NCBI GenBank assembly: GCA_021796215.1
Contig: JAJYOK010000004.1
Coordinates: 120,029-184,028 of the forward strand
DNA from: Bacteroidota bacterium
Lineage (GTDB): Bacteria > Bacteroidota > Ignavibacteria > UBA10030 > UBA8401
Direction: 5' to 3'
Length of the DNA: 64,000 nt
In this document: one piece after another, positions 35,401-43,104 of the stretch
How positions within the stretch are numbered: position 1 is the stretch's first letter
How the letters are laid out: the number at the start of each line of letters is the position of its first letter
Made by a program: the position numbers and the translations under genes
The notes under the pieces: generated by a model
Seen by the model: only the letters and a program-made list of their open reading frames with translations
Database searches by the model: none
Told to the model about the DNA's origin: nothing

Positions 35401-36019
35401 TGCCGTCTTCAGTGGTGACGAGAAATCTCCGATCCCGCAAATTGCTATGGTAGTCACAGCTGCAAGAAACAAATTGGCTCGTAATAATATTTGTAGTGTC
35501 ATATAAAATTTTCCACGGCAGCCATTCCTCCATCTGGAAGGTGTCTACTCCAGCTCCCGGAAATTGCAGAATTTTTCCGCTGCCGGCTGGACATGAAATA
35601 GAGTATATGTCTCTAAACCAATCATCCTGGTTGTTGGGATATATCCAGCTGTCTTCAATACCCAATACATTTCTTGTTATGCTTCCCACATCAAGATTCC
35701 ACCCAAGTCCTACCCAAGAAGCCTCTTGAGTGACTTTGATTCCCGGCGTGTAGGTAAGCTTGATATCATAATTCAAACCATTCCTGCCTGGCACGGTCAT
35801 CAACGGTATTGTGAGATTGAAATTGCCTGTTGCTCCTATATCCACTTTATGGGGGGACTGGTTGAGTTCTTGAGTTGGCATAAATCGGTCCTGGGAAGCG
35901 ACACTTAACCCCATGTTAGCCGGATCTGACCATTTATAAATTTCTTGTTGTGAAAATGCAGCATTATGTCCAGATACAATTAAAAGCGAGAACAAAATAA
36001 CAACCACTGACTTCTTCAC
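29465..36019 (-). CDS. Rhs1: secreted Rhs/YD-repeat polymorphic toxin
   Basis: A 2184-aa protein with a Sec signal peptide (residues 1-23, cleavage near AFSQ), a long N-terminal beta-rich region (DIGATGNFNLTIPLMTVPGRNGLNYDIKL), many YD repeats (YDQLGRV, YDLVGNL, YDKNGNLRFI, YDNMGRV, YDFNGNV) and the conserved Rhs core end (YYYLKDHLGDVKMTL, YIGVERDAETGLDV, FSPDVSPYSYSFNNPLLFTDASG). From about residue 2020 the tip varies: a hydrophobic stretch (about 2060-2090), then the toxin part (KLGKSVKEVREAIHKVKADKG, DVDVDLNTGEVYPKSPDGG). That part recalls short polymorphic toxin domains, but I do not name a family. No PAAR, VgrG or T9SS domain. It starts 45 bp after pilP and is followed by two DUF4279 immunity genes. 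Confidence 0.9.
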   Translation of the reverse strand: MKKSVVVILFSLLIVSGHNAAFSQQEIYKWSDPANMGLSVASQDRFMPTQELNQSPHKVDIGATGNFNLTIPLMTVPGRNGLNYDIKLTYTPGIKVTQEASWVGLGWNLDVGSITRNVLGIEDSWIYPNNQDDWFRDIYSISCPAGSGKILQFPGAGVDTFQMEEWLPWKILYDTTNIITSQFVSCSCDYHSNLRDRRFLVTTEDGTTYVFSQGSGSAGLGAGATSNVAITANSPYLIFPINDPFTHWYLTSIVLPNYLYSHGGNDFEPSYVPTNDEGWIRIIWSYDGAQDSKKFYYTTHNTNPSDNPPREISLDEITYPEYIITPLYIAQFITEAEVVNSISQTLDDKWMNNYYCGFLNDYDFLCGSYVPWDYTVVDQNDQPNEVKRRLKCVKLYRNTLTSNTIPPDLGTPIREVDFAYMAPGSGIAGRTMLQSIQTTANGVSLPPYQFTYWDGPTGQTYSGLLFSSSGYYATAYRYPWDAQVGFQGWYNSNPMNSTDPYSWIKGNITDGKVFNLKEITYPTGGTIDFDYESNKYQVDFTYSGKSWAGGQWDGNTCGLGCRLKSQTINDKINSSPQVYSYSYSTSNVSGVGRVYADPVDFYDVKINGNRYYSSTDVPNDYLFNQTNHQVLYGSITETQPDGSTVVSTYSVAGLNDNIQNYSLSQVYSLRGELQERDFFDPSGIKLKTEQFTPYEAIKFTYGGTSPFLYGSIWKSEENESLTIYDQNGQNGVTKLVTSIFDQANGLISDRDEVNSDGVGRESHYTYPCDYTTNEILYLEMYSDLWTIAYMKQRNMISFPIETLVYDDLGYTTYYGEINRYYIPLEEGNKIFLRSKLEYSNPSPGMPSPWSASSDGSTFFYDASTYKAKETYSYNYLNDDLDSTTDANGNITSYLYGYDNSMVIAEMVNTRKGESGYIGLEDGWQDWEAGSSTIVNTQSHTGAYSAYCNNANAYGPTKNFYCSNGIDKTKSYMLDAWAKVVSGTGLIYIEVRDGSNNVINSVSHSFTTAGGTDWQHVRVTIMPQQMTGLPSNGYLRVFCGFPNSSSNSGYVDDVRFAPANAAMTTMTYDPSTLLETSVADANNNPTYFSYDALQRLTNVQNYNANTLTNYNYYTSSVPNFITTTQYRSATDLTTTKEYMDGLGRKIQAQTALGTDDIVSDQTYDQLGRVSTTYKPFQYTTGHSYDGNTGILSQATNYYNSNVYSGLSDSYPYTTYEYYSDGRFKDTKPSGSPWQTHYMQYSYGANGASDVAGYSANTLYKTTLTDENGIVKNEFRDYFGNLVQTIDNVISTVTDSTSQNLKTQFSYDLVGNLTETIPPNGHTTTYSYNTLSQLTQKTSPDAGTVQYLYDKNGNLRFIKDADHTGSAANNASWNSILIGTGSNQQNLTLSMPGNLVIYLWNYGSYSTDNITATIKTLGGTVLKTFSVLLSQGNGSSNIYLSKGTYQCVITTSDYYGEDEFDWNIYCNTGYEFVYKKYDTLNREIEEGEYISNSANGNFTQANADNVNFPTSNTLVWKKFYYDTLSVDANATGQTNIKGRLSYAESYRFGSLMIRTSYSYDNMGRVAWMVENGFSWYPKKLYYTYDLQGNVTQKESYDLDWRTYLFYTNYTYDQAGRLNTVQTVANGNSTTEASYQYFASGKPKQLTLGTPPAATVTYNYNERDWLSQINTSKFWEHLGYNASSEIGGTQQWNGNISWMTYYMYGVNYQDPWYVFLPTSTVGYSFSYDNANRLAGGTFGFYGDEGGGYPYWFSEGSYNMPLIHYDGSGNITALQRYGSGTTAIDNLSYSYSSGTNRVASITNSVNSTTSTYTYDFNGNVVSDSHSNIAFEIYDIDNHPVTVYKTNGDVIQYGYDANGNRMQKLVNSTYTFYINGKDGETETVNLEPYSQDVIYNILANGENIGQVKFSYPSTYSHYYYLKDHLGDVKMTLAANGSVDSYNDYYPFGLQMPGRNQTASADGRYKYIGVERDAETGLDVTGTRRYDSWNGRFNRTDNFDFFSPDVSPYSYSFNNPLLFTDASGDTAIPYFPPPTEYPPNSGIPLSGLEIIEPSLAGSSESSSGTIVAGGLVLGATFDVEPVTKIILGGAAAIYFGAKAYQLYQQSEKSKGQKVGTEVKSKDLTDKEGKIAAKLGKSVKEVREAIHKVKADKGIDNNADVDVDLNTGEVYPKSPDGGHGDSIGNIFDKLH

Positions 36020-36064
36020 GGAAAGTCTCCTTAGATTTAGTTGTTAGTTGAAGAAAACCTCATT

Positions 36065-36547
36065 TTACCTCTCTATCATCCATTCCTTTTCTTGATTCGC
36101 ATAACGGTATGCAACTTTCTCTTTCTCAATTGCAACAATCTTCACTCCACCCACGGAATCCCCTTCAACGAGGAAGTATGTCTCCCCGTTGCTTCCTTCT
36201 ACTACTGCCGTCTTCTTCGCCCTGTTCTCAATGATACCTGTCAGCTTAAACGGTGGAGGAACCCACAACGGCGGCGGAGCAGACACTACCCTTTTCACCG
36301 GAACTTCTTTCTGTGTTAGTGCAAGAGGTTGAAACGGATCACGCACATCCGCCGTATACCTGTAAGTATTCATGCCTGATACGATAGAGGGCGAACTTTC
36401 ATCGGTTGCCTGTGTGCCCTTTCCGGCGCCGGTGTCAACCACAAGTTGGTACACAATGCTTCCCCATATCCCGAGCACAACAAGAACTAGTATCCATGTC
36501 AGCAGCTTGTTGAAAACCTCGCTGCTTTTTGGCGGGTTATTCTTCAT
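36065..36547 (-). CDS. pilP: PilP-like lipoprotein-type pilus assembly protein
   Basis: A 160-aa protein with an N-terminal membrane helix (about 15-36), a proline-rich linker and a C-terminal beta domain. RDPFQP at 69-74, followed by PPPFKLTGIIENRAKKTAVVEGSNGETYFLVEGDSV, is the PilP/GspC homology-region pattern. PilP normally links the PilNO inner-membrane complex to the secretin. Unlike typical PilP it has a membrane helix, as GspC does. It overlaps the PilO-like gene by ATGA and is last of the pil genes, 45 bp before Rhs1. Confidence 0.75.
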   Translation of the reverse strand: MKNNPPKSSEVFNKLLTWILVLVVLGIWGSIVYQLVVDTGAGKGTQATDESSPSIVSGMNTYRYTADVRDPFQPLALTQKEVPVKRVVSAPPPLWVPPPFKLTGIIENRAKKTAVVEGSNGETYFLVEGDSVGGVKIVAIEKEKVAYRYANQEKEWMIER

Positions 36548-37101
36548 TGCGCACGCCCGTGAGAAAGGATATAAACATCCCCTGCAAGGTCTATCTTCAA
36601 CAATCCTTGACGAGCGGATTCTGAAACAATATCAACCTTCTGAAAACTGACAGGCAAAGCATCATTTTCATCTGCGCTAAGAAACGCCCCCAACTGGTGA
36701 AAGTGCGCATGGAACGAGAGCGCGAACCGAAATTCTTCCATCTCACCGACAGTTTTCTCGCCGGCAGGGAGAAACGACTCAATAGCAATCTGTTCGGATT
36801 TCGCATTCGTGTTCAACATGCGATACACACCAATACCGCTCTGCTCATATTTTTTCGATCCGTTTTTGAGCTGAGCCAAAAGATTCTTCTCTTCTGCTGA
36901 AAGCAGCATCTCTTTCTCCTGAAGATCTGCCGGACTAAGCAGTGAGTTCTCTTTGCTGCGAGCTTCGGCAAAAAGTTGATACGCCTGCTGCCAGCGATCC
37001 ACAACTTCTGTCGAAAAAAGATAAAGAAATGCCAATGCGGCAATAAGCATATATGTCTGATATTTCTTTCCCGCCTTGCCGGCGGGCAGGTTCGCCTTCA
37101 T
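36544..37101 (-). CDS. pilO: PilO-like inner-membrane assembly protein
   Basis: A 185-aa protein with an N-terminal transmembrane helix (about 14-32), a coiled-coil stretch (QLFAEARSKENSLLSPADLQEKEMLLSAEEK) and a C-terminal ferredoxin-like part, which is the PilO/GspM layout. It follows the PilM-PilN fusion gene by 3 bp and overlaps pilP. The first residues (MKANLPAGKAGKK) are encoded by a GC-rich palindromic repeat (37070-37090), so the N-terminus was extended or replaced by repeat insertion. Confidence 0.7.
   Translation of the reverse strand: MKANLPAGKAGKKYQTYMLIAALAFLYLFSTEVVDRWQQAYQLFAEARSKENSLLSPADLQEKEMLLSAEEKNLLAQLKNGSKKYEQSGIGVYRMLNTNAKSEQIAIESFLPAGEKTVGEMEEFRFALSFHAHFHQLGAFLSADENDALPVSFQKVDIVSESARQGLLKIDLAGDVYILSHGRAQ
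37070..37090. repeat. CCCGCC-GGCGGG repeat in the start of pilO
   Basis: CCCGCC-TTGCC-GGCGGG-CAGG: perfect 6-bp arms and a 5-bp loop. The same form appears at 40751-40772 (GCCTACC-TGTCC-GGTAGGC-AGG) and in 46684-46722. It encodes LPAGKAG in pilO. Confidence 0.8.
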
Positions 37102-37104
37102 GCT

Positions 37105-38535
37105 TCACTCGTTCTGTGTCACATTCATCAGGATCTGAAATGCTGTAACACCGTGCATGTTACTTATCGTCGAGGCTATGGGATCGTTCTGCAACGGAGC
37201 GCCTGAACGGACAAGCTGAACGTTGCTGCCGACATGTTCGCTTTCCAATCGCTTCAAATAGTCCGCGATCGCTTCGCTGTTCCTTGAGTATCCCCAGAGT
37301 GTGACTGTTCCATCCGGATTATGGTTTAGAATAATCCTCGACAGCCAAATTCCTTCAGGTGTCACACGTGCTACCTCATGAAGAAGGCGGGATGTTGCAC
37401 TCCGATGATGTGAGGCGCTGTTTCCCTCCACTTCAGTCCGCAGATTCTTGACATGCTGCTCCAATGCCATGAGATGGCTATACGAGGGACCCGCCTTGAG
37501 CAACGCTTCTTCAGCACTGTCAACCCTGCTTTGAAAATATGTCGTTAATGCCAAAGGAAAAAAGAGAAGCAAGGCAAGCAATGCGCCCATCGCCAAAACT
37601 GTGCGCTGAAAGAGGGAGCGGTAGAGTTTCTCTTCGGCTTTCGTTCGTGTCTCTTGATCGAGAACCGTGGTTGGGCTGAGCTCCGGAAGAAATCCCTTCA
37701 ACGCAAGCCCTGCGGCAAGCGCATATTCCGCTGCAAGCCCAAATGGCTTTATAGTGCGGATGTTTTCTGAATGTTCATTGATCATTCCGGTTGAAAACCC
37801 CTTTGGGACAGCAAATACATCTCCTTCGTTGCGAGCGGCGGACGCCATCTCATTCAGTTGGCCATGATTAAGTGTCTCTCGCTGAGTAATTCTTCCATCG
37901 GTGAAGTGAGTAACGATCGCGCTTTCTTCTCCTCCATAATAGATGAATGCCGCCACTTCCTGCATCTTCACTCCATCGGCATACCAAAGTATGTTCTGCG
38001 CGTCCCGGGTTCCAACGCCTATGCTGATAAGATGGAGTCCGATTTCCTGAAAGAATCGCTGCTGCCATTCTACATCTGATTTTCTGACGAAGGAGATTTC
38101 AACGGTGAGCATTGAGTCGCGGCGGGAAAGGATTTCATAGGTGAAAGAAAGCTGACTCAGCGGAACGGGCACGGTGAGGAGTTTCTCATAATGCTCCGCA
38201 ATCCACTCGTCGATGTTTGAAATCTTTGCCGGCACTTCTGTGATGAGCGATGTCGCGCCTAACGACTGTATGCTTGAAACTGCATAACGCGCTTTCACCT
38301 CATTTTTTGCGAAAAGCTCCTTCACTTCTTTCACCTTCTCTTCAAAGCGTTCGCCTGATGCAAACTCATGAGAAAACGAATGTGCCGCCCTGAACTTCCC
38401 GTGGAATTTATTGAACGGGTTGCCTGATTTCTGAAGCTCAACAGCACGGATATGCTCATCCGTAAGATCAATACCAAGCATTCTCTTGATTCCGGCGAGC
38501 CGTTGGAGATCTATATGTCGCACAAAGCGGACCAT
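37105..38535 (-). CDS. PilM-PilN fusion (GspL-like) pilus/secretion protein
   Basis: A 476-aa protein combining two usual pilus proteins. Residues about 18-290 form an actin-like PilM domain (MLGIDLTDEHIRAVEL; AAFIYYGGEESAIVTHFTDGRI; AAEYALAAGLALKG). A single transmembrane helix follows at 312-333. Residues about 335-476 are PilN-like, with a coiled coil and a ferredoxin-like end (VTPEGIWLSRIILNHNPDGTVTLWGYSRNSEAIADYLKRLE). The same order occurs in GspL of type II secretion. It starts 5 bp after the secretin gene and is followed by pilO at 3 bp, so it belongs to the inner-membrane platform. Confidence 0.82.
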   Translation of the reverse strand: MVRFVRHIDLQRLAGIKRMLGIDLTDEHIRAVELQKSGNPFNKFHGKFRAAHSFSHEFASGERFEEKVKEVKELFAKNEVKARYAVSSIQSLGATSLITEVPAKISNIDEWIAEHYEKLLTVPVPLSQLSFTYEILSRRDSMLTVEISFVRKSDVEWQQRFFQEIGLHLISIGVGTRDAQNILWYADGVKMQEVAAFIYYGGEESAIVTHFTDGRITQRETLNHGQLNEMASAARNEGDVFAVPKGFSTGMINEHSENIRTIKPFGLAAEYALAAGLALKGFLPELSPTTVLDQETRTKAEEKLYRSLFQRTVLAMGALLALLLFFPLALTTYFQSRVDSAEEALLKAGPSYSHLMALEQHVKNLRTEVEGNSASHHRSATSRLLHEVARVTPEGIWLSRIILNHNPDGTVTLWGYSRNSEAIADYLKRLESEHVGSNVQLVRSGAPLQNDPIASTISNMHGVTAFQILMNVTQNE

Positions 38536-38540
38536 GACGC

Positions 38541-40613
38541 TTATTTCTCTCCCTCTCCAGTCAGACTCACATTCCGAAACGCCTCTCCATACGAGATATG
38601 AGGGGTAACGTAAATAATCAGTTCGGATTTCTCCGTGCTCTTGGATGTCGATGAGAACAAGCTCCCGAGCAACGGAATGGAGCCTAGGATCGGCGTGTAG
38701 GTTTTGTTATCTGTCTCCGTTTCCTGAATCAAGCCGCCTAAGACGATTGTCTCCCCTTCCTTCATCTCGACCGTTGAACTGAGCGAGCGCTGGTTGATTG
38801 TCGGAGGAACATTGGGGTTCAACTGACCAACCGGCGTTTTGAAATCAGGCTTGATATCAACGAAGATCAAACCGTTCGAACCAACGTAGGGAGTGATTTC
38901 TAATTTCACATTCGCTTCGATCGTCTGAAAGCTTTGGCTCTGTTGAAGCACAACCGAATTATTTTGTGCCGTGTAGGGCGTCGTTGTATTAAGAAGAAAA
39001 TATTGTGTCGTGCCGATGCTAAGCGTGGCGGGATATCCATTCAATGTGGCAATCAACGGACGAGAACGAACATTGGCAAGCCCCTTCTGTTCCAATGCCT
39101 TGAGGCTCAGGTAGAAGTTGCTCGGGAGTTTACCAAGATTGGCAACACCAATGTCGGTTCCCAGAATGTTAAACTTTCCGAGATTGTGCAGCGTCGTGTT
39201 AATCGTCGCACCGCCGACCTGCATATCAATGCTTGGAATCAGCGAGGCATCCTGTTGAACTGTATCGGGGGTATTTTTGAATCCAGCCCCGACACCGAAC
39301 TGACTGCCGTTGGAAAGATTATAGTCAACGACAAGCGCTTCAATGAGGACCTGCGCCACCGGCTTGTCTATTTGATTGAGATAGTCCTCAACCTCCGCAA
39401 CAACGTCATTCGGCGCAACCACAACGACGCCATTATGTTCCTTCACCGCCTTGATCGTTGCCTGAGAGGAAAGCGAAGCGGGTATCATGTCAAGAATCTT
39501 CTCCGCCCGCAGATATTTGAGCTTGATCAGCTTTGTCGTGATAAGCGCTTTGTTCGTTTTGTCTCCGATGAAATACATCCCTTCTGACGCACGATAGGTG
39601 GAGTTGGTGTTTCTCAAAAGCATATCGAGAGCATCGGAGAGGGCAACATTGGTCACCCGTGCCGTGACGTTGCCCGCTACAGCATTATAGAAAACGACAT
39701 CCTGATTCAATTGCCGGATCATATCGGAGAGGACCCGCTCCAACGGCGCGTTTGTTACATCGAGCGTTACCATCGAGTCTTTGACGCTGACCCAGTAGGA
39801 ACCAGCATGCTGTCCCGCTTGCTCTTTCCCTCCGACAAAATAATCGAGTCGGCTCACAAGATAGATGTTGTTTTTCTTCTGGACGGCGAAGCCGTTGTTG
39901 TTCATGATCTGTGTGAAACCGATGTCGAAGTCCACGTTCGTCAGTGTCCCGTCAAGCGTTCCCGTCGTGCCGCTCATAAGGAGAATGTTTCGCTCGCTCT
40001 TTTTTTCAATCTCAAGAACCGACTGTTCAACGTCGTCATTTTTGAAGTCCACCGACAAGAGCCCATTATGGAACGCAACATAAGGAACATGTTTCGGCGG
40101 AGGAATGACTTGGGGAATTGGGGGTATTGTTATTTTGAAAATTCCCCCTTCAAGCGACACGAGCAAATTGTTCTGCTCGCAGAGAAATTTAATTGCATCA
40201 TAGACTCTCACGCGGTTGAGTGAGATCGTCACCCTTTTTGTTACAGCATTGTCAACAAAAATATTGACGCCATGCTCATATGAGAGTGCCCGGAAAATAT
40301 CCCTTATGTCGGTATCCTTGAAGCTGAGACTTGTGGTGTCTTCTGCGGCGGCGGGAATTGTTTGGTGCAGCGCGGCGGAGGCGTTTTGCAGGGTATCCTG
40401 CAAACTCTTTTCCGCGATGGAAACCTGTGTTGTATCACCTGCCGAGCGAAGCGGTGAGAGAGCTTTGGCGGTATCTGTAGAAACCGCAGCAGGCAAAGAC
40501 GTTCTCAGAGAATCTCTCTGTTGACACCACACGATCATCGGTGCGAGCAAAACAATCAGCCAAAAGTCAATCAGCCTTTGGCTGAAAATAGTTAGAAGCA
40601 TTTTTTTATTCAT
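38541..40613 (-). CDS. pilQ: Secretin (PilQ/GspD family)
   Basis: A 690-aa outer-membrane secretin. It has a signal peptide (hydrophobic 13-28), an STN/N0-type domain (about 95-165, LSFKDTDIRDIFRALSYEHGVNIFVD), further N domains (APNDVVAEVEDYLNQIDKPVAQVLIEALVVD) and the secretin core (about 480-680) with VANLGKLPSN, ANVRSRPLIATLNG, the signature VEMKEGETIVLGGLIQE and the end segment TPILGSIPLLGSLFSS. It forms the outer-membrane pore of the machine. A TCAGCC palindrome (40571-40585) lies in the signal-peptide coding part (SQRLIDFWL). It starts 14 bp after the pilB stop. Confidence 0.92.
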   Translation of the reverse strand: MNKKMLLTIFSQRLIDFWLIVLLAPMIVWCQQRDSLRTSLPAAVSTDTAKALSPLRSAGDTTQVSIAEKSLQDTLQNASAALHQTIPAAAEDTTSLSFKDTDIRDIFRALSYEHGVNIFVDNAVTKRVTISLNRVRVYDAIKFLCEQNNLLVSLEGGIFKITIPPIPQVIPPPKHVPYVAFHNGLLSVDFKNDDVEQSVLEIEKKSERNILLMSGTTGTLDGTLTNVDFDIGFTQIMNNNGFAVQKKNNIYLVSRLDYFVGGKEQAGQHAGSYWVSVKDSMVTLDVTNAPLERVLSDMIRQLNQDVVFYNAVAGNVTARVTNVALSDALDMLLRNTNSTYRASEGMYFIGDKTNKALITTKLIKLKYLRAEKILDMIPASLSSQATIKAVKEHNGVVVVAPNDVVAEVEDYLNQIDKPVAQVLIEALVVDYNLSNGSQFGVGAGFKNTPDTVQQDASLIPSIDMQVGGATINTTLHNLGKFNILGTDIGVANLGKLPSNFYLSLKALEQKGLANVRSRPLIATLNGYPATLSIGTTQYFLLNTTTPYTAQNNSVVLQQSQSFQTIEANVKLEITPYVGSNGLIFVDIKPDFKTPVGQLNPNVPPTINQRSLSSTVEMKEGETIVLGGLIQETETDNKTYTPILGSIPLLGSLFSSTSKSTEKSELIIYVTPHISYGEAFRNVSLTGEGEK
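40571..40585. repeat. TCAGCC-TTT-GGCTGA palindrome in secretin signal peptide
   Basis: Perfect 6-bp arms with a 3-bp loop. A further half (ATCAGCC) lies at 40555-40561. It encodes SQRLID in the n-region of the signal peptide and keeps the frame. Confidence 0.65.
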
Positions 40614-40627
40614 ACAATCCTCATGTT

Positions 40628-42163
40628 CTAATTCGCCGTCTCTCTGATCACTTCCTCGAGCGATGTTTCTCCGCGGAGCGCTTTCTTCAACGCCGCTTCA
40701 CGGAGTGTCACCAAGCCATACTCTTCCGCTTTGGTTCTTATTGCGGAGGCGCCTACCTGTCCGGTAGGCAGGCTCGCCCCTTTCGCAATCAACTCCGATA
40801 GACCGTTCTGGAGCGGCAATAGTTCATAGACAGCGGTTCGTCCCTTATAGCCAAGCTGATTGCATGAAGAACAGCCTTTGCTTTTGAAAAACGTGTGCGA
40901 TGCATCCTTTTGCGTGAGATGAGCTTCTTCTTGTTCTTCTGGTGTAGGAGCATATGGCGTCCGGCACTTTTTGCAGAGCTTTCGCAAGAGCCTCTGTGCC
41001 AAGATCATCTTCACCGATGAAGCGACCAAAAACGGCTCGACTCCCATGTCGATCAAACGAGTAATGGCGGAAGGCGCATCATTTGTGTGAAGCGTCGAGA
41101 AAACAAGATGCCCTGTGAGCGCTGCGCGAATAGCAATTTCTGCCGTCTCCGCATCGCGGATTTCTCCGACCATAATAACATTCGGGTCTTGGCGGAGAAT
41201 GGATCTGAGAGAGGCGGCAAATGTGAGTCCGATGTCTGCCCGCACGTGTGTTTGGTTGATACCGAGAAGGTTGTATTCAATCGGGTCTTCAATGGTCGTA
41301 ATATTAACAGAGGGATTGTTAATATGCTGGAGCGCCGCATAGAGCGTGGTGGTCTTGCCGCTTCCTGTGGGACCGGTAACAAGTATCATTCCATAGGGAA
41401 TGTGGACGATCCGCTGGAAGGTCTTCAGATCGCTCGGCTCAAATCCTAACTTCGTGAGATCAAGCTGAAGCTGAGACTTGTCAAGGATGCGCAGCACCAC
41501 TTTCTCTCCGAAATCGGTGGGAAGTGTCGAGACACGAATGTCAATGACACGCTCTCCCCCTCCAACGGATTGCTTCACGCGGATTCTGCCATCCTGAGGC
41601 CTCCGCTTTTCGGCGATGTCGAGATCGGCCATGATTTTTAAGCGCGAGATCAGGGGCTTCGCCTTTTCGATGGGCGGCTGCATCACCTCATGGAGAACGC
41701 CGTCGAGACGATATCGAATACGCAACTGCCGCTCATATGGTTCTACATGGATGTCGCTTGCTTTCATCTGTATCGCTTCTGTAATCATCCGGTTGACAAG
41801 CGCAACAATGGAGCCGTCTGTTGTGAACTCGACTTTCTTCCCTATTTCTTCATCTCTGAGGGAGACAATCTCATGCGCAGCAGCAACGTCACTGTTTTTC
41901 CGCTGGATATCAACTCCCGATACCTGATACCAATGTTCAAGCGCCTGTGCGATCACATCAGGAGGATATGTTTCAACTCTGATCTTTTTCCCTAAGAAAA
42001 ATGTCAGGTCATGAACCACGCGTGGTTCATACTTCTCAGGAAGAGCGATGACGACGGTTTCTCCCTCTATTGAAAGAGGAAGTGCGGAGAGGTTTGCCGC
42101 CACTTCTTTCGGAAGAAGCTTCAACACCTCCGGCATGATCTCGATGGACGTCAGGTCAACCAT
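40628..42163 (-). CDS. pilB: PilB/GspE assembly ATPase
   Basis: A 511-aa type II/IV secretion ATPase. It shows the N1E domain at the start, an Asp box (DIHVEPYERQLRIRYRLDG), Walker A GPTGSGKT at 264-271, Walker B NVIMVGEIRD at 328-337, the His box (GHLVFSTLHTND, 351-362) and the zinc-binding pairs C397/C400 and C431/C434. It powers polymerisation of pilins or pseudopilins. Near the C-terminus, a palindromic repeat (40751-40772) encodes ASLPTGQVGAS (about 463-473) in frame; it lies outside the catalytic core. The gene lies 10 bp after pilD. Confidence 0.93.
   Translation of the reverse strand: MVDLTSIEIMPEVLKLLPKEVAANLSALPLSIEGETVVIALPEKYEPRVVHDLTFFLGKKIRVETYPPDVIAQALEHWYQVSGVDIQRKNSDVAAAHEIVSLRDEEIGKKVEFTTDGSIVALVNRMITEAIQMKASDIHVEPYERQLRIRYRLDGVLHEVMQPPIEKAKPLISRLKIMADLDIAEKRRPQDGRIRVKQSVGGGERVIDIRVSTLPTDFGEKVVLRILDKSQLQLDLTKLGFEPSDLKTFQRIVHIPYGMILVTGPTGSGKTTTLYAALQHINNPSVNITTIEDPIEYNLLGINQTHVRADIGLTFAASLRSILRQDPNVIMVGEIRDAETAEIAIRAALTGHLVFSTLHTNDAPSAITRLIDMGVEPFLVASSVKMILAQRLLRKLCKKCRTPYAPTPEEQEEAHLTQKDASHTFFKSKGCSSCNQLGYKGRTAVYELLPLQNGLSELIAKGASLPTGQVGASAIRTKAEEYGLVTLREAALKKALRGETSLEEVIRETAN
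40751..40772. repeat. GCCTACC-GGTAGGC repeat in pilB
   Basis: GCCTACC-TGTCC-GGTAGGC: perfect 7-bp arms and a 5-bp loop, followed by AGG. It is the same family as the repeat in pilO, and encodes LPTGQVG inside PilB. Confidence 0.8.
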
Positions 42164-42173
42164 ATCTCAAGTC

Positions 42174-42968
42174 CTAAGGACTCCATTGGAGAAGATGTGT
42201 GAAAGGTTTTTCAGTGATCAGCACAAGCACAGAAGCACCTGCAAGAAATGCGCCGAAGGGAATCTTTTCATCCGGCGATGGTGCAAATTGAAAATCGCTC
42301 CCAAAGGGATGTTCCATTCGGGACAATGCTCTTCTTCCGTAGCCATAGATCATCCCTCCGAGAGCGGCGATCCAGAGTGCGGACAAAAAAAACTGGAACC
42401 CGAGAAACAATCCGATAACACCGGAAAGCTTCACATCTCCAACTCCCATTGTCTCTTTTCGGAAGAGGCGGTTGCCGAGAAAAAGAATAAGAGAAACGGT
42501 GAAAACCGAGAGGGCTGCCGAGGCGATGCTTTCAATGATCTCGTCCCGCATGAAGAAGAATTTGAGTCCTGCTCCAATCACAATGCCGGTGAGAAGGAGT
42601 TTGTTCGGGATAATGAAATGCTGCCAGTCAATGAGTGCGACGGTGAGCATGACAAGTGCAAAGAATGACGAAATGATATACTGTGCTGTGAACCCGAAGA
42701 GGAAGAAAAAGTTTACAACAATGAGCGCAGAGAGAAATTCGATTACCGGATATCTCCACGGAATTTTTACACCGCAGTGTCTGCATCGTCTCTTTAGAAA
42801 GAAAAAACTGAAAACCGGAACTAGCTCATGCCACGCTAACTGTGTGCCGCAGTGCGGGCAAAACGAACGGGGCGCAACGATAGAAATGTGCCGCGGAAGG
42901 CGGTAGATGCAGACGTTGATAAAGCTGCCGAATGAAAGCCCAATGAGAAAGAGTATCGTAATGTGCAC
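42174..42968 (-). CDS. pilD: Prepilin peptidase/N-methyltransferase
   Basis: A 264-aa polytopic protein with all parts of a bifunctional PilD: FGSFINVCIYRLP at the start, a tetracysteine N-methylase loop (C37, C40, C62, C65), D114 in ALIDWQHFIIPN, and the second catalytic aspartate in GVGDVKL (D178). It cleaves and methylates the four prepilin-like proteins of this locus. It is co-directional and close to pilB. Confidence 0.93.
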   Translation of the reverse strand: MHITILFLIGLSFGSFINVCIYRLPRHISIVAPRSFCPHCGTQLAWHELVPVFSFFFLKRRCRHCGVKIPWRYPVIEFLSALIVVNFFFLFGFTAQYIISSFFALVMLTVALIDWQHFIIPNKLLLTGIVIGAGLKFFFMRDEIIESIASAALSVFTVSLILFLGNRLFRKETMGVGDVKLSGVIGLFLGFQFFLSALWIAALGGMIYGYGRRALSRMEHPFGSDFQFAPSPDEKIPFGAFLAGASVLVLITEKPFTHLLQWSP

Positions 42969-43023
42969 GCTTCACATCTCCAGATTGAACTTAGCAAACT
43001 GTTGGAAAATCCTTTTCGCTTTG

Positions 43024-43097
43024 TCCACGAAGGACACGAAGCAACAAATATAAAAGAAACTAAAAACTATTTTGTGTGTCTTCGTGAACTTCATGGA
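43024..43097. repeat. Long imperfect inverted repeat (MITE-like) between pilin and pilD
   Basis: The 18-bp arm at 43024-43041 (TCCACGAAGGACACGAAG) pairs with the arm at 43080-43097 at 15 of 18 positions. The inner 38 bp are AT-rich. It lies in the 136-bp spacer between the pilin and pilD genes and may be a small non-autonomous element. Confidence 0.65.
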
Positions 43098-43104
43098 TGA
43101 TTTT

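Noticed and set aside
30000..35900. Many plus-strand reading frames across Rhs1 (and likewise Rhs2)
   Set aside because: They are antisense shadows of YD-repeat coding sequence and lack ribosome sites or recognisable domains.
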